Program-made: the position numbers and the translations under genes
Shown here: positions 23,606 through 29,138 of the stretch, in pieces
How the letters are laid out: each line of letters opens with the position of its first letter
Position numbering within the stretch: position 1 is the stretch's first letter
The notes under the pieces: model-generated
The model's database searches: none
What the model saw: the letters and a program-made list of their open reading frames with translations, nothing else
What the model was told of the DNA's origin: nothing
From: a virus
Length of the DNA: 30,567 nucleotides
Reading direction: 5' to 3' (one strand)
IMG/VR virus record: IMGVR_UViG_3300042894_000571
Location: 1-30,567 of that record

Positions 23606-24025
23606 TTATAAAGTATTTTTATTTATAATTACCGCTTGGCTTTCAGTTAGCATATAAACTGATTTGTTTACTTTGTTTTTGTTGCCTTGTGAGTAGGTTG
23701 TGGCTCCAGCTTGTACGGTGTTTTCTTCAGGTAGTTTTAGTTGGTCAAGAAAATAAAGATAGTTTCCTTTCGTGTCGAATACATAATAAAACTTAAGGCA
23801 GTCTTTGTGGCTCATTAGATGCTCGTATTTGAACTTTTCTAATAGTTTGGTTGGATAGTATTCATTTCTGATTTTAATCTCTAAAATGCAGTTATATCCT
23901 TTCGGTGTTTTACCTTTTGCGTCGTAGTGTTCGTAATCGCCTCCAGTCCATTCTAATTGCCAACCGTCTAAATTTAACAAATGAATTATACCCTGCTCCC
24001 ATTTGTGGGTTTGTTCAGTTATCAT
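23606..24025 (-). CDS. PD-(D/E)XK nuclease-like protein
   Basis: A 139-residue protein. GGDYEHYDAKGKTPKGYN then ILEIKIRNEYYPTKLLEKF fits the D-x(n)-ExK core of PD-(D/E)XK nucleases, as in small phage resolvase or VRR-type enzymes: Asp in HYDA, then Glu and Lys in LEIKIR. The C-terminal half lacks other known motifs. Its position among replication genes fits a Holliday-junction resolvase or DNA-degrading nuclease. The function is inferred from a short motif only. Confidence 0.45.
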   Translation of the reverse strand: MITEQTHKWEQGIIHLLNLDGWQLEWTGGDYEHYDAKGKTPKGYNCILEIKIRNEYYPTKLLEKFKYEHLMSHKDCLKFYYVFDTKGNYLYFLDQLKLPEENTVQAGATTYSQGNKNKVNKSVYMLTESQAVIINKNTL

Positions 24026-24209
24026 AAACTACATTTAGGCTGTTTATCATTTCTTGAATTCTTGTTGGGTTGCACTTGCAGGGATAGTCTAGTTTTAAAT
24101 TAAAAGTACGTGAGTATATTTCGCTTATCATTTTATATTCATCATTTTCAATGTAGTGTCTTTTTACTTCTCTGAACTTTGCCCACCATAGTTTGTCATC
24201 TGTGTTCAT
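24015..24209 (-). CDS. Small protein with CKC motif
   Basis: A 64-residue protein starting MNTDDKLWWAKFREVKRHYI, with KLDYPCKCNPTRIQEM near the end. The NPNCKC of the 55-residue gene at 24615-24782 is similar, hinting at a related metal-binding or structural turn. Overlaps the nuclease gene start by 11 nt. Unknown function. Confidence 0.6.
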   Translation of the reverse strand: MNTDDKLWWAKFREVKRHYIENDEYKMISEIYSRTFNLKLDYPCKCNPTRIQEMINSLNVVYDN

Positions 24210-24427
24210 AATCCTTTTTCTTTTTTATAAATTTCTAATAGTTCTTTTGTTGTGTATTCATCAAATATAATATCTTCATTGTATCTAATTACTAACCACT
24301 CTGCAAATCCAATAGCAAACTCATCTGTATAACTATCAATTATTTGTGGTGCATAGTTTTTGAAATAAAAATCATCATCTTTCATTTTAATCAAAACTTC
24401 AACTATTTTATTCAATTTCATTTTCAT
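24206..24427 (-). CDS. Small paralogous protein B1 (DEFAIGFAEW family)
   Basis: A 73-residue acidic protein sharing DEFAIGFAEW in the middle and the C-terminal ELLEIYKKEKGL with the 68-residue protein at 25061-25267. The N-termini differ. The pair is also similar at DNA level at the 3' end, so the duplication is probably recent. ATGA overlaps on both sides. Function unknown. Confidence 0.65.
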   Translation of the reverse strand: MKMKLNKIVEVLIKMKDDDFYFKNYAPQIIDSYTDEFAIGFAEWLVIRYNEDIIFDEYTTKELLEIYKKEKGL

Positions 24428-24618
24428 TTTTTAAATGTTTCGTTATACCAATACTCAAATTCTCCATCTTCCCATCCACCAATATAAGGACAACTTGCAC
24501 TTCTCATTTGTTCCTTTTCCATTTCTTTGGCTTGTTCAACTATTTCTTTTGGTATAAAGTTTGGTGCAATACAAGATTGAACTACATTTACTAACCATTC
24601 TACTGCTGTTTGTTTCAT
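24424..24618 (-). CDS. Small helical protein, AVEWL family
   Basis: A 64-residue protein starting MKQTAVEWLVNVVQSCI with IPKEIVEQAKEMEKEQM. I recall this MKxTAVEWL...QAKEMEKEQ pattern as a widespread small protein in Flavobacteriia phages and prophages with no proven role. Ends YWYNETFKK. ATGA overlaps at both ends. Confidence 0.65.
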   Translation of the reverse strand: MKQTAVEWLVNVVQSCIAPNFIPKEIVEQAKEMEKEQMRSASCPYIGGWEDGEFEYWYNETFKK

Positions 24619-24782
24619 TTTCTTTTGATTTTAAATTCATTCAGTTTGTGTTTACGGATGTCGCATTTACAATTCGGATTAATCTTTTTGACAATCCACT
24701 TTATTCCAGTTTTAGTGAAGAGCCATTCAAGTCTGTCCCCCCACCCAAGTTCTGCCCAATACTCTAAAAACTCTTTTTTCAT
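24615..24782 (-). CDS. 55-residue small protein with NPNCKC motif
   Basis: Starts MKKEFLEYWAELGWGDRLEW, then WIVKKINPNCKCDIRKHK and a basic end. It joins its neighbours by ATGA overlaps at both ends. Its CKC turn resembles that of the 64-residue protein at 24015-24209. Function unknown. Confidence 0.6.
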   Translation of the reverse strand: MKKEFLEYWAELGWGDRLEWLFTKTGIKWIVKKINPNCKCDIRKHKLNEFKIKRK

Positions 24783-24880
24783 CGGTGTAGGATTTCATCT
24801 ATTGCAACTATCAATAAAATTGCAGTAATTAATGCTATTGCTATTTCACAAATTAAAACTAACCAGTCTCTATTTTCCAT
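24779..24880 (-). CDS. 33-residue single-span membrane micro-protein
   Basis: Starts MENRDWLVLICEIAIALITA and continues through ILLIVAIDEI to LHR, a single strong transmembrane helix with charged ends. Overlaps the preceding gene by 11 nt and the next by ATGA. It might be a superinfection-exclusion or membrane-anchoring peptide, but nothing beyond hydropathy supports that. Confidence 0.55.
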   Translation of the reverse strand: MENRDWLVLICEIAIALITAILLIVAIDEILHR

Positions 24881-25064
24881 ATATTCTTTTTTTTATTTCG
24901 GTTGCTACTTCATTCCAATAGTTGCAGATTTGTGCCTCATTGGCTTTTCTGCTTTTGTAAATTAAACCATTCACTACATTTTGAATATAGTCAATAGGAT
25001 ATTTATTTAATAAAATTATGGCTCTGTCTCTTGGCAAAAATTGCTCATTTAGATTGTACTTCAT
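24870..25064 (-). CDS. Small protein, unknown
   Basis: A 64-residue basic, helical protein starting MKYNLNEQFLPRDRAIILL and ending TEIKKRIYGK. ATGA overlap with the paralog B2 gene upstream. No domain recognised. Confidence 0.6.
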   Translation of the reverse strand: MKYNLNEQFLPRDRAIILLNKYPIDYIQNVVNGLIYKSRKANEAQICNYWNEVATEIKKRIYGK

Positions 25065-25267
25065 AATCCTTTTTCTTTTTTATAGATTTCTAATAGTTCT
25101 TTCATTGGCGTATAATATGTTTTACTACATTCAACCCACTCTGCAAATCCAATAGCAAATTCATCTGCTATTTTTATTAATTTATTAGTATGATTGTATT
25201 TTTCTGGCTCATCATTATAGCAATCCCATAATAAAGCGTGTGGTCTTATTTTATCTTCCAATTTCAT
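25061..25267 (-). CDS. Small paralogous protein B2 (DEFAIGFAEW family)
   Basis: A 68-residue protein starting MKLEDKIRPHALLWDCY. It shares DEFAIGFAEW and the terminal ELLEIYKKEKGL with the protein at 24206-24427. Overlaps the sigma-like gene end by 17 nt. Function unknown; two retained copies suggest the family matters to the phage. Confidence 0.65.
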   Translation of the reverse strand: MKLEDKIRPHALLWDCYNDEPEKYNHTNKLIKIADEFAIGFAEWVECSKTYYTPMKELLEIYKKEKGL

Positions 25268-25796
25268 TTTTTATCTGTTCTTTAATTATTAATACTGTGT
25301 TTCTTAAACTCCAATAGGTGATGCCTACTTCTCGGCTCAATTCGCTTATTTGTATTTGCTCAACAAATACTTTTTGAAATATGAATTTAATGTAGGTTAG
25401 ATTTGCTTTTTGTCTTGTGTAGTCTTCTATGCTTTCAAGTTCTGAATTTAATCTATTTAACCAAACATCCTTAGCATCGTTTTTAAGATAGAAATCTACT
25501 TCGCTGTATTCTTTTATCTCTTCTGGAATATCGATGCTTAAATCGGTTGTTAAATGCTTTTTATTCTTGCGTAAGTCATCGGTGTACATATTTTTTAAAA
25601 CAACATAAACAAAGTAGAAATTTACCTGATTTTCGTCAAACATTATATTGTTGTCCTTTCGTTGGCTGTAACTGTATATTTTTAGATACATATCCTGCAC
25701 GTAGTCTTCAGCTGTATCATTTGAACATCCAAACGATTTAACATAGTCTAGCCATTGTTTGTGCTTTTTTGAAAGAACTTCAAGTATGTTTGTCAT
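25251..25796 (-). CDS. Sigma-70 family (ECF-like) RNA polymerase sigma factor
   Basis: A 181-residue protein. The N-terminal part (YVKSFGCSNDTAEDYVQDMYLKI, about residues 18-40) matches sigma region 2, with AEDYVQDMY the core-binding helix. The last 35 residues (QISELSREVGITYWSLRNTVL) form the region-4 helix-turn-helix. The length fits small phage/ECF sigma factors. It probably redirects host polymerase to phage middle or late promoters, most of which lack the TAnnTTTG element found in the early region. ATGA overlap with the gene upstream. The target promoter is not known. Confidence 0.7.
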   Translation of the reverse strand: MTNILEVLSKKHKQWLDYVKSFGCSNDTAEDYVQDMYLKIYSYSQRKDNNIMFDENQVNFYFVYVVLKNMYTDDLRKNKKHLTTDLSIDIPEEIKEYSEVDFYLKNDAKDVWLNRLNSELESIEDYTRQKANLTYIKFIFQKVFVEQIQISELSREVGITYWSLRNTVLIIKEQIKNEIGR

Positions 25797-26002
25797 AGAT
25801 TTTCTATTTCTTGTTTAACTTCATCTAAATATTTATCAAGTAAACTTCCTTTTGTTGCATAAAATAAACTATCGTGAAAATTTCTAACTTCTTCAACAAC
25901 AATTAATGCACAACTTTTTTCCATAGAATGATCACCAACAAAACAAATTCCTTCATCAATATATTTATCTACTAAATATTTAGCTTTTTCTTTTGGTGTC
26001 AT
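25793..26002 (-). CDS. Small paralogous protein A2 (MTPKEKA...EIENL)
   Basis: A 69-residue protein sharing MTPKEKAxxLVD at the start and EVKQEIENL at the end with the 103-residue protein at 22004-22315. The start codon lies two nt after the helicase stop and the end overlaps the sigma-like gene (ATGA). Function unknown. Confidence 0.65.
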   Translation of the reverse strand: MTPKEKAKYLVDKYIDEGICFVGDHSMEKSCALIVVEEVRNFHDSLFYATKGSLLDKYLDEVKQEIENL

Positions 26003-26004
26003 AA

Positions 26005-26916
26005 TTATAAAAAATTTAATTGTGATTCTTTTATCGTTTGAAGTATGCTTTTACCGTTTAATGCAAAGCCTACATTGTTGTACATCGCTGTTAAAATTAT
26101 CGGGTCATCATACGGTGTGGGAATGCCGCCTGTTTCAACTTCTTTTATCTTTCTAACGTGTATCATTGTTTGGTTCCAGATTGTTGAATGCCCTACTAAA
26201 CGATGTATAACAATAAAATCGTCTGCCCGGTTTACAAACTTGCCTCCGCCTTCAACATCGTTTGCCATTGGTGGTTGTGGATAGCCTGCAAATGGATGCT
26301 GTAAATTATATAACATTCTTAAAGCTGTGGTATTTGCGTGTGTATTTAACCAGATTGATACTTTGTTCTCTTTGCAAAACATTCTTAATTCGGTACACGC
26401 TTGATAATCGTACTCGTGACCGCCAAGGTTCTTCATCATTTCTGGCTCTTTTGCCAAACTGTTGTACGGATCTAATAATATACCATCAAAGTTAAATTCT
26501 TTTTTGACTTTGCCAAACATTTCAATAGCTGTGATATAAGTGTACATAACTGCATTATCTACGAACTTAAAATGCTGATTGATAAAATCTGTGTGCGTTT
26601 TAAAATTAGAATCAGAAACAAGGTTTATTGGTGTTTCATCCAAGAACTCAACTAACTTTCTAATTAATGAATAGCTATCATTTTCTGTTGAGCATATTAA
26701 CCACTTTTTACCGTGCTTTAAAGAATATGCCAACATCAAATAAAGTATCGAAGTTGTTTTACCTACGTTTGCGTGTCCCAGAATGATATTAAAATTTGAT
26801 GGTTTAAAGCGGATGTAGTTGTCTATTTCTGGAATTCCTAATCTGTATCCCTCTTTTAGTTTTCCGCTTCTTATATCCTTTAAAATGGATAGTTGATGTT
26901 TATAGTCTATTAACAT
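26005..26916 (-). CDS. DnaB-like replicative helicase (RecA-type ATPase)
   Basis: A 303-residue helicase-type ATPase lacking the usual DnaB N-terminal domain. Walker A GHANVGKTT is at residues 47-55 and Walker B DGILLDPYN at about 144-152. CSTENDSYSLIRKL and the later IWLNTHANT (sensor-like His) and GGGKFVNRADDFIVIHR follow the order of DnaB-type helicases. It would unwind DNA at the phage replication fork. The leader TCACTAAAAC lies only 3 nt before its ATG. Neighbouring ERF, SSB-like and NinG genes form a recombination-dependent replication block. Confidence 0.8.
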   Translation of the reverse strand: MLIDYKHQLSILKDIRSGKLKEGYRLGIPEIDNYIRFKPSNFNIILGHANVGKTTSILYLMLAYSLKHGKKWLICSTENDSYSLIRKLVEFLDETPINLVSDSNFKTHTDFINQHFKFVDNAVMYTYITAIEMFGKVKKEFNFDGILLDPYNSLAKEPEMMKNLGGHEYDYQACTELRMFCKENKVSIWLNTHANTTALRMLYNLQHPFAGYPQPPMANDVEGGGKFVNRADDFIVIHRLVGHSTIWNQTMIHVRKIKEVETGGIPTPYDDPIILTAMYNNVGFALNGKSILQTIKESQLNFL

Positions 26917-26919
26917 TTT

Positions 26920-26929
26920 GTTTTAGTGA
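26920..26929 (-). promoter_or_regulatory. Leader motif TCACTAAAAC
   Basis: Lies 3 nt before the helicase ATG at 26916. A GGGG/CCCC hairpin (26937-26952) just upstream lacks a T-run and could be a processing or pause signal. Confidence 0.45.
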
Positions 26930-26965
26930 GTTTAAATGGGGCTTTTACACCCCGTTAAGTTAATA

Positions 26966-27340
26966 TCAGAATGGTAGCCCAGAATCGTCTACTTCATAAG
27001 GCAAAGCATTGTTAATTGGCTCTTGTGAACTTACTGCTTCTCTGTTTGGCATTTGTTGCTGTGCTGTTAAACTTAATGAATCTACTTTGTCAATTCTCCA
27101 GCCTTGAATGTTTGCATAGTATTTACCCTTCCATTCTGAACCTCGCAAATTTATACTAACTTTTACCAAATCATCTACTTTAAACTTGTCTAGTAGGTTT
27201 GTTTTGTCTTGTGTAAATTCAATTGGTAACGACTGGGGAAATTGTTCGTCGCTCTGTACTACTAATAACCTTTTTTTAAAATCTTTTGCTCCAATAGTTT
27301 CGGTGTCTCCTATTACTATTATTTTTCCGTTTACTTCCAT
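26966..27340 (-). CDS. DUF3127-like single-stranded DNA-binding protein
   Basis: A 124-residue OB-fold-like protein starting MEVNGKIIVIGDTETIGAKD and containing KVDDLVKVSINLRGSEWKGKYY then NIQGWRIDKV. This is the DUF3127 pattern common in Bacteroidota phages and plasmids. The tail ends with DDSGLPF, like the acidic SSB C-terminal tip (DDDIPF) that recruits host repair proteins. So it is very likely the phage SSB. It is one base from the ERF gene, its functional partner. Confidence 0.75.
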   Translation of the reverse strand: MEVNGKIIVIGDTETIGAKDFKKRLLVVQSDEQFPQSLPIEFTQDKTNLLDKFKVDDLVKVSINLRGSEWKGKYYANIQGWRIDKVDSLSLTAQQQMPNREAVSSQEPINNALPYEVDDSGLPF

Positions 27341-27341
27341 C

Positions 27342-27902
27342 TTATTTAGTTAGTGCCTCTTTTACTTCGGCTGTTAATTGATATTTTTTCTCTATTAATG
27401 ATACATCACCACCTCCAGCAATATATTCTTTTGCTTTGGTAAATTCTACACTTCCATTTATTAAATGAAGTTTTTCTTTTGGCTCATTTTTTGGCACATT
27501 TGAATGATTATTAGTTGCGTCTGCATCTGCTGTGTCATCAATCAGTAATAAGTTACCTAGTGCGTATTTCTTTGCGTATGATGATGCAGAACCGTAACGT
27601 TGTGGCATTGCCATTCCTTTCTGTTCTAAATCAATTCCTACTACTGCCTGGCAATCTATTGTTAAACCGCTTTCACAATCACAAATAGTGGCTACACTTG
27701 ACATCATTGGTGGATTAGCATTTACTAATTGCTCATTGATAGTGAAGTAAACCTTGTATTTTTCGTTCATTGGCTTTAGTGCTTCTAATATATCTTCAGC
27801 ACTTCTAAAGTTGTACTTGCCAAATGAGTTATACTTGCTCTTTTTGGCTTTAAATTCAAACTGAATCTTTGATAGTTTTTCGCCTAATTCTAATTTTTCC
27901 AT
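27342..27902 (-). CDS. ERF-family single-strand annealing recombinase
   Basis: A 186-residue protein. KYNFRSAEDILEALK (residues 30-44) and GSASSYAKKYAL then GNLLLIDD (104-123) are the hallmark ERF motifs, and the C-terminus is a short helical tail. ERF anneals complementary strands during phage recombination and circularisation. Paired here with an SSB-like gene and a FEN-type nuclease, as in typical phage recombination modules. The start ATG at 27902 follows the preceding stop by two bases. Confidence 0.9.
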   Translation of the reverse strand: MEKLELGEKLSKIQFEFKAKKSKYNSFGKYNFRSAEDILEALKPMNEKYKVYFTINEQLVNANPPMMSSVATICDCESGLTIDCQAVVGIDLEQKGMAMPQRYGSASSYAKKYALGNLLLIDDTADADATNNHSNVPKNEPKEKLHLINGSVEFTKAKEYIAGGGDVSLIEKKYQLTAEVKEALTK

Positions 27903-27904
27903 TG

Positions 27905-28120
27905 TTAAGATTTTTTAAGTGTGTAATTAAATTGATTCATAAATTGATAATAGTGATTCATTCCGTTGGATACTATTTCTGCATCAATAACCTCGATGTT
28001 GTTTAATAGTCTTTCGTTTTCATCCATTAGCCTTGTGTTCTCGGCTCTTAATGCTTCGTTTGATTGGCTCAAATAGTTTACCAATTCTTTTGTACTCCAG
28101 CTTTCGTTAATTCTGCTCAT
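27905..28120 (-). CDS. Small coiled-coil protein
   Basis: A 71-residue protein. ELVNYLSQSNEALRAENTRL then MDENERLLNNIEVIDAEI form a leucine-zipper-like coiled coil (about residues 12-48). The TCACTAAAAAC leader lies 7 nt before the ATG. Unknown function; might be a recombination accessory since it directly precedes ERF. Confidence 0.6.
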   Translation of the reverse strand: MSRINESWSTKELVNYLSQSNEALRAENTRLMDENERLLNNIEVIDAEIVSNGMNHYYQFMNQFNYTLKKS

Positions 28121-28127
28121 TGTTTTT

Positions 28128-28138
28128 GTTTTTAGTGA
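28128..28138 (-). promoter_or_regulatory. Leader motif TCACTAAAAAC (one extra A)
   Basis: Lies 7 nt before the ATG at 28120, overlapping the end of the 25-residue ORF. Confidence 0.45.
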
Positions 28139-28216
28139 TTAAATATTGATTAAAGTTCTGACGATAAAATAGGTTGCTATTAACAGCCCGATTTTGATTT
28201 GTGTTTTTGCTTTCAT
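28139..28216 (-). CDS. 25-residue membrane micro-ORF
   Basis: Starts MKAKTQIKIGLLIATYFIVR and ends TLINI: a short basic start followed by a hydrophobic stretch long enough for a membrane helix. It begins three bases after the stop of the 56-residue gene. Short, so translation is uncertain. Confidence 0.35.
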   Translation of the reverse strand: MKAKTQIKIGLLIATYFIVRTLINI

Positions 28217-28219
28217 AAA

Positions 28220-28390
28220 TTAGTTGTTTAAGTATTGTCTTCCTAAATTAATAGCATCGTATTGTCTTGCGAAGTTTGTTCTGTTTAATCTTAAACCTTC
28301 TTTTGTAACTGGGTAAAAGAAAATTCTTTTTGTTCCTGCTTTTTGAATTTTTACAATTACGATTGTTTTGTTGTTTTTTGTAAGTGTCAT
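28220..28390 (-). CDS. 56-residue basic protein, first gene after promoter at 28428
   Basis: Starts MTLTKNNKTIVIVKIQKAGT and includes KRIFFYPVTKEGLRLNRTNF then ARQYDAINLG. It is basic, with beta-strand start and helical end, typical of small nucleic-acid-binding phage proteins, but not recognised. A good promoter and the TCACTAAAAC leader (8 nt before the ATG) support it. A longer ORF over the same bases in another frame starts at TTG and has implausible Lys/Asn-rich composition. Confidence 0.65.
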   Translation of the reverse strand: MTLTKNNKTIVIVKIQKAGTKRIFFYPVTKEGLRLNRTNFARQYDAINLGRQYLNN

Positions 28391-28398
28391 AATGTTTT

Positions 28399-28408
28399 GT
28401 TTTAGTGA
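28399..28408 (-). promoter_or_regulatory. Leader motif TCACTAAAAC
   Basis: Lies 8 nt before the ATG at 28390, within the leader of the promoter at 28428. Confidence 0.5.
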
Positions 28409-28427
28409 TTTTGTTATTATTATGGTA

Positions 28428-28458
28428 CAAAGATATAAACAAATTTTTAATAACCAAA
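28428..28458 (-). promoter_or_regulatory. Bacteroidota-type promoter (TTTG-N19-TATCTTTG)
   Basis: On the minus strand TATCTTTG is at 28435-28428 and TTTG at 28458-28455, spacing 19. It restarts transcription just after the small-RNA terminator and drives the ERF/SSB/helicase block. Confidence 0.8.
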
Positions 28459-28477
28459 TAAAAAGTGAATTATTTTT

Positions 28478-28510
28478 AAAAAAAAATCCTCAACATTTCT
28501 GCGGAGGATC
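28478..28510 (-). terminator. Intrinsic terminator of the candidate small RNA
   Basis: Minus-strand hairpin ATCCTC/GAGGAT (28504-28509 with 28486-28491) followed by nine T residues. It isolates the HNH cassette and small RNA from the next promoter. Confidence 0.8.
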
Positions 28511-28552
28511 TTTCGGGTTCACTAAAACCATTTAAAAACACAATATTTATGA
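28478..28552 (-). ncRNA. Candidate ~75-nt small RNA with anti-leader loop
   Basis: A TATATTTG promoter (28557-28564) would start an RNA at about 28552, and a hairpin ATCCTC/GAGGAT followed by a T9 run ends it at about 28478. Between them GGTTTTAGTGAACC (28516-28529, read on minus) folds as GGTT/AACC around loop TTAGTG. GTTTTAGTGA is the exact reverse complement of the leader motif TCACTAAAAC found before several phage start codons. No ORF of useful size lies inside. It could be a trans-acting regulator of translation. An alternative is a relic leader for a lost plus-strand gene. Confidence 0.5.
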
Positions 28553-28556
28553 TAAG

Positions 28557-28586
28557 CAAATATACTACTTTATTTGTTTAACTAAA
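28557..28586 (-). promoter_or_regulatory. Promoter for candidate small RNA (TTTA-N18-TATATTTG)
   Basis: On the minus strand TATATTTG is at 28564-28557 with a near-consensus TTTA at 28586-28583, spacing 18. It overlaps the last codons of the HNH gene. Confidence 0.55.
28572..28585. repeat. 14-bp direct repeat flanking the HNH cassette, right-hand copy in transcription order
   Basis: The 14-mer ATTTGTTTAACTAA (plus strand) at 28572-28585 recurs at 29149-29162, bracketing a 577-base unit with the HNH gene and its leader RNA. In both copies a TATxTTTG promoter element follows closely on the minus strand. Confidence 0.6.
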
Positions 28587-29039
28587 TAAAATTTGATTTC
28601 TTTTTAAAATAGCATCTTCAATTTTTTTAAATGTTCCAAATGTTTTTTTTATTCCATCAATTCTCATTCTAACAATATATGAAGAATTATTTTTATAAAT
28701 ATTAAAATGTCCAGATTTAGATGTTTTATCTTTATATGAATTTTGTCTTTGTGTGATTAATTGTAGATTTTCTAATTTATTATTTTTTTTATCATTATCA
28801 ATATGGTCAATAACTATATGCCTTCCTTTTAATTCTATATCATTAAAGTTTTCATATACTAATTTATGAATCATTATAGTTTTAATTTTATTATTTTTAC
28901 ATAAATTAACGTGTTTATATCCACTGTTACAAAAACCATATTTTAATATTTTTGGTTTATTTTTAAAACTAATTACATTTCCATAATTGCTAATTTGGTA
29001 ATCACCATCATAATTTTTAACATCAATATATATTTCCAT
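28578..29039 (-). CDS. NUMOD4-HNH homing endonuclease
   Basis: A 153-residue nuclease. The N-terminal NUMOD4 part is YDGDYQISNYGNVISF (residues 10-25). The HNH part follows, with IHKLVYENF and VIDHIDNDKKNNKLENLQL (His79, Asn86/Asn91), and the C-terminal AP2-like part is YIVRMRIDGIKKTFGTFKK (about 121-139). It cuts DNA at a specific site to spread itself. An upstream TTG at 29060 would add seven residues but lies in a hairpin; the ATG at 29039 follows the terminator T-run immediately. The gene is visibly more AT-rich than its neighbours and sits between 14-bp direct repeats, as expected for a mobile insertion. Confidence 0.9.
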   Translation of the reverse strand: MEIYIDVKNYDGDYQISNYGNVISFKNKPKILKYGFCNSGYKHVNLCKNNKIKTIMIHKLVYENFNDIELKGRHIVIDHIDNDKKNNKLENLQLITQRQNSYKDKTSKSGHFNIYKNNSSYIVRMRIDGIKKTFGTFKKIEDAILKRNQILFS

Positions 29040-29043
29040 AAAT

Positions 29044-29086
29044 AAAAACCCACATATCAAAAGGTCGTCGTCTTTATCAATGTGGG
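29044..29086 (-). terminator. Terminator hairpin directly before the HNH start
   Basis: Minus-strand CCCACAT pairs with ATGTGGG, with an inner AAAG/CTTT and a GACGACGAC loop region, then five T residues. The HNH ATG (29039) begins 4 bases after the T-run, so the hairpin may attenuate HNH expression. Its loop can pair with GTCGTCG at 29112-29118. Confidence 0.75.
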
Positions 29087-29124
29087 AATTTGTATAAATT
29101 TTTATTTGTAGCGACGACTCTACT
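29044..29124 (-). ncRNA. Candidate ~80-nt leader or small RNA of the HNH cassette
   Basis: TATCTTTG at 29136-29129 (minus) could start an RNA near 29124, and the terminator at 29044-29086 could end it. GTCGTCG near its 5' end (29112-29118) is complementary to CGACGAC in the terminator loop (29064-29070). A pseudoknot or switch is therefore possible. No ORF lies inside. The -33 element is weak, so the start is uncertain. Confidence 0.4.
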
Positions 29125-29138
29125 AATGCAAAGATAAA

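Noticed and set aside
24709-24720. Another GTTTTAGTGA (plus) match to the leader motif
   Set aside because: It lies inside the coding sequence of the 55-residue gene (codons for FTKT), not before a start codon.
28248-28457. 69-residue Lys/Asn-rich ORF (minus)
   Set aside because: It starts at a TTG inside the promoter at 28428 and has implausible composition. The 56-residue ORF at 28220-28390 in another frame has the ATG, leader and promoter.
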